Assembly (NCBI GenBank): GCA_965262305.1
Contig: CBDHEY010000002.1
Span: 1,178,001 to 1,242,000, forward strand
DNA from: CBDHEY01 sp965262305
GTDB lineage: Bacteria; Pseudomonadota; Gammaproteobacteria; Pseudomonadales; Cellvibrionaceae
Length of the DNA: 64,000 bases
Direction: 5' to 3'
Under the pieces are notes generated by a model. That model saw only the letters and a list, made by a program, of their open reading frames with translations. It did not search any database and was not told the DNA's origin. Positions 62,306 through 64,000 of this stretch are shown piece after piece (the first letter of the stretch is position 1; each line of letters starts with the position of its first letter). A program made the translations under genes and the position numbers.

Positions 62306-63520
62306 TTATTGTTTTAAAAATGGGTTTTCTGGACGATTTTTATCTTCTGTTTCTTCTTCATCTTCTTCCATCGCTTCGAGGCTAAGTTCGCCAAAGCTCG
62401 ATTTTTGAGCCGCCTTAGATACTTGGCTTGTAGTTTCGGAAGAGGGATCTGCGTGTTCGTTCGAAAGCTTTATTCTAAGCCTTAGGTTATTCGGCGAATC
62501 TGCATTAGCAAGCGCTTCTTCTAAGCTAATACGATTGGCCTTATGTAACTTATATAATGCCGCATCGAAGGTCTGCATTCCAATATTTTCTGATTTCTCC
62601 ATTATTTCTTTAATATCAGAAAGACGGTTTTTAAGAATAAGCTCTTGGATCGTTTTGGTTCCCAATAACACTTCTACGGCGGCGCATCGCTTTCCGTCAA
62701 CGGTGGGTAAAAGTCTCTGTGAGATGATTGCACGAATATTCTGACTCATACCTAATAATAATTGCGGTCTACGCTCTTCTGGAAACATGTTGATTATGCG
62801 CTCCAATGCTTGGTTGGCGTTGTTGGCATGAAGGGTTGAAATAGCTAGATGTCCAGTCTCAGCGAATTCAAGCGCGTGTTCCATTGTATGCCTCTCTCTG
62901 ATCTCGCCAATTAATATGACATCTGGTGCCTGACGCAAGGTGTTTTTAAGTGCGTTTTGAAATGAACGTGTATCTACACCGACTTCTCTCTGGTTAACAA
63001 GGCTCTTTTTGTGCTTGTGAACGAACTCCACGGGGTCTTCGATTGTAATTATGTGCCCTCCGGAAGTGGCGTTTCGATGATCGATTAAGGCCGCAAGGGA
63101 AGTTGATTTTCCGGACCCTGTTCCTCCAACAAATAAGACGAGTCCTCGCTTGGACATAATGACATCTTTTAGAATAACCGGGAGCTTTAGGTCATCGAAG
63201 TTAGGAATTTCTGTTTTTATATTTCGAGCAACAATCGAGATTTCGTTACGTTGTTTAAATATATTGATTCTAAATCGTCCAATATTGGCTAATGATATAG
63301 CGAGATTCATTTCTAATTCATGAGAAAAGGCTTCTCTTTGTTCTTCATCCATGATTTCATTAGCTATAGACTCTATTTCGCCTGATTTATAAGGTGTTTG
63401 CGAAAGTGGTTTTAACATTCCTTGAAATTTCGCGCATGGTGGCGCGCCAGTGCTGAGGTATAAATCAGATCCATCTTTTTCTGCTAGCACTTTTAAATAA
63501 TTATCGATGGGAGAAGTCAT
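62306..63520 (-). CDS. pilU: Type IV pilus retraction ATPase PilU
   Basis: A hexameric secretion-type ATPase of the PilT/PilU branch, 404 residues from ATG 63520, which has AGGAAAATT upstream; a longer frame to 63547 is less likely. Walker A is GGTGSGKSTS near residue 130, the Asp box is ITIEDPVEFVHKHKKS, Walker B DVILIGEIRE, and the His box AISTLHANNANQAL. The extended acidic C-terminus (EEDEEETEDKN) is longer than that of PilT, favouring PilU. No pilT is next to it. Confidence 0.92.
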   Translation of the reverse strand: MTSPIDNYLKVLAEKDGSDLYLSTGAPPCAKFQGMLKPLSQTPYKSGEIESIANEIMDEEQREAFSHELEMNLAISLANIGRFRINIFKQRNEISIVARNIKTEIPNFDDLKLPVILKDVIMSKRGLVLFVGGTGSGKSTSLAALIDHRNATSGGHIITIEDPVEFVHKHKKSLVNQREVGVDTRSFQNALKNTLRQAPDVILIGEIRERHTMEHALEFAETGHLAISTLHANNANQALERIINMFPEERRPQLLLGMSQNIRAIISQRLLPTVDGKRCAAVEVLLGTKTIQELILKNRLSDIKEIMEKSENIGMQTFDAALYKLHKANRISLEEALANADSPNNLRLRIKLSNEHADPSSETTSQVSKAAQKSSFGELSLEAMEEDEEETEDKNRPENPFLKQ

Positions 63521-63861
63521 AATTTTCCTGTTAATATTCGAATTCATCGTTTAAAAAATTATAGCTTTCGTCTTGCCTTTTGCTTGGTTCGATCTAATTA
63601 ATTGAAATTATCAGATAAAGTGTGGTTTGGCGTATAATTCATCATTGAATAATCTATTAGATTTGCTCCATTTCCACATTTAATTGATTGTCTCCTACAA
63701 TTAATAGATGACTTGCTTGTTTTTAAATGCTGTCGAGCTCCAGGTTTGTGAAAACTGATGCGCAATGAGTTCATCAATGCGTACTTTGTGGGCGTTGGTC
63801 AGGAGGTGATTACAATAACGCCTGGTGTTAGTAAGAATTAAAACGATTCGGATTATTTGTT
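63521..63861. other. Gap between pilU and the last partial gene
   Basis: About 340 bp holding the two divergent upstream regions (pilU to the left, the partial gene to the right). No coding sequence, RNA gene or clear promoter was identified. Confidence 0.5.
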
Positions 63862-64000
63862 TTGAAGCCTAATTTTTCTGGTAAAACAATCGGAATTCTC
63901 GTTAATAATATTAGCGATTATATCTATCCCGTTTGCCAGGGTGCCGTGATGGCTGCAAATAATCGCGGTTATGGAACTCGGATCTTTGCCATGCCACCTA
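63862..64000 (+). CDS. Start of a periplasmic-binding/LacI-sensor-type protein (partial)
   Basis: The first 46 codons of a gene cut by the window edge. The sequence KTIGILVNNISDYIYPVCQG then VMAANNRGYG resembles the opening of type I periplasmic-binding (LacI-type sensor) domains. Such a domain without a preceding DNA-binding part is common in two-component or GGDEF sensor proteins. The start used is TTG; the true start is uncertain. Confidence 0.45.
   Translation, partial: MKPNFSGKTIGILVNNISDYIYPVCQGAVMAANNRGYGTRIFAMPP

Overview
The window comes from an AT-rich gammaproteobacterium, most likely a marine or host-associated relative of the Pseudomonadales/Cellvibrionales/Oceanospirillales. 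The evidence is the recR-rnd-ycgL-ycgN run at the left edge, slyX, a pilU-type ATPase next to a DUF2288 gene at the right edge, and the overall gammaproteobacterial character of the proteins. No rRNA, tRNA, CRISPR array, insertion sequence or phage gene was recognised.

Layout: 1-2.4 kb, housekeeping genes (3' part of recR, rnd, ycgL, ycgN-like). 2.5-9.7 kb, a membrane class III adenylate cyclase, a coiled-coil membrane protein, slyX, a small membrane protein, a von Willebrand factor A (vWA) membrane protein with a very acidic cytoplasmic tail, and a small TPR protein. 9.8-12.8 kb, two glycosyltransferase-type genes. 13.0-31.6 kb, one compact co-oriented flagellar operon: fliQ-fliR-flhB-flhA-flgF-flgG-flgA-flgH-flgI-flgB-flgC-fliE-fliF-(fliG position)-fliH-fliI-fliJ-(fliK position)-flgD-flgE-(fliM-like)-fliN-fliO-fliP-fliA. 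31.7-34.5 kb, a small unknown protein, two TPR proteins (minus strand) and a small HEIGH-type zinc peptidase. 34.7-51.8 kb, a giant YD-repeat/LysM protein split by four +1 frameshifts, ending in a nuclease-like toxin domain and followed by a probable immunity gene. 51.7-58.4 kb, an accessory cluster: GT61 transferase, twin radical SAM proteins, PhyH-type dioxygenase, GT2, FkbM methyltransferase and acyl carrier protein. 58.4-64 kb, a broken lipoprotein gene, a lipoprotein, a solo ExbD, an isoprenylcysteine-methyltransferase-like protein, a GlpD-like oxidoreductase, DUF2288, pilU, and the start of a periplasmic-binding-type protein.

The most interesting system is the flagellar operon. It encodes a full export gate and ATPase complex, MS ring, rod, P and L rings and hook. 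It encodes no flagellin, filament cap, hook-filament junction proteins, stators, FliL, FlhF/FlhG, FlgM or chemotaxis genes. Its switch proteins are reduced: a 138-residue protein replaces FliG, the FliM-like protein lacks the CheY-binding N-terminus and is only 253 residues, FlgD and FlgH are short, and FlgH has no lipobox cysteine. This looks like a flagellum-derived, non-rotating secretion machine whose cytoplasmic ring has been cut down towards an injectisome-like sorting platform. That reading is an inference: missing genes could lie elsewhere in the genome.

The second notable object is the giant YD-repeat gene. Inside it are two adjacent tandem arrays with exact periods of 294 nt (98 residues) and 138 nt (46 residues), apparently built from a common Y-x-T-P-x-Y element.
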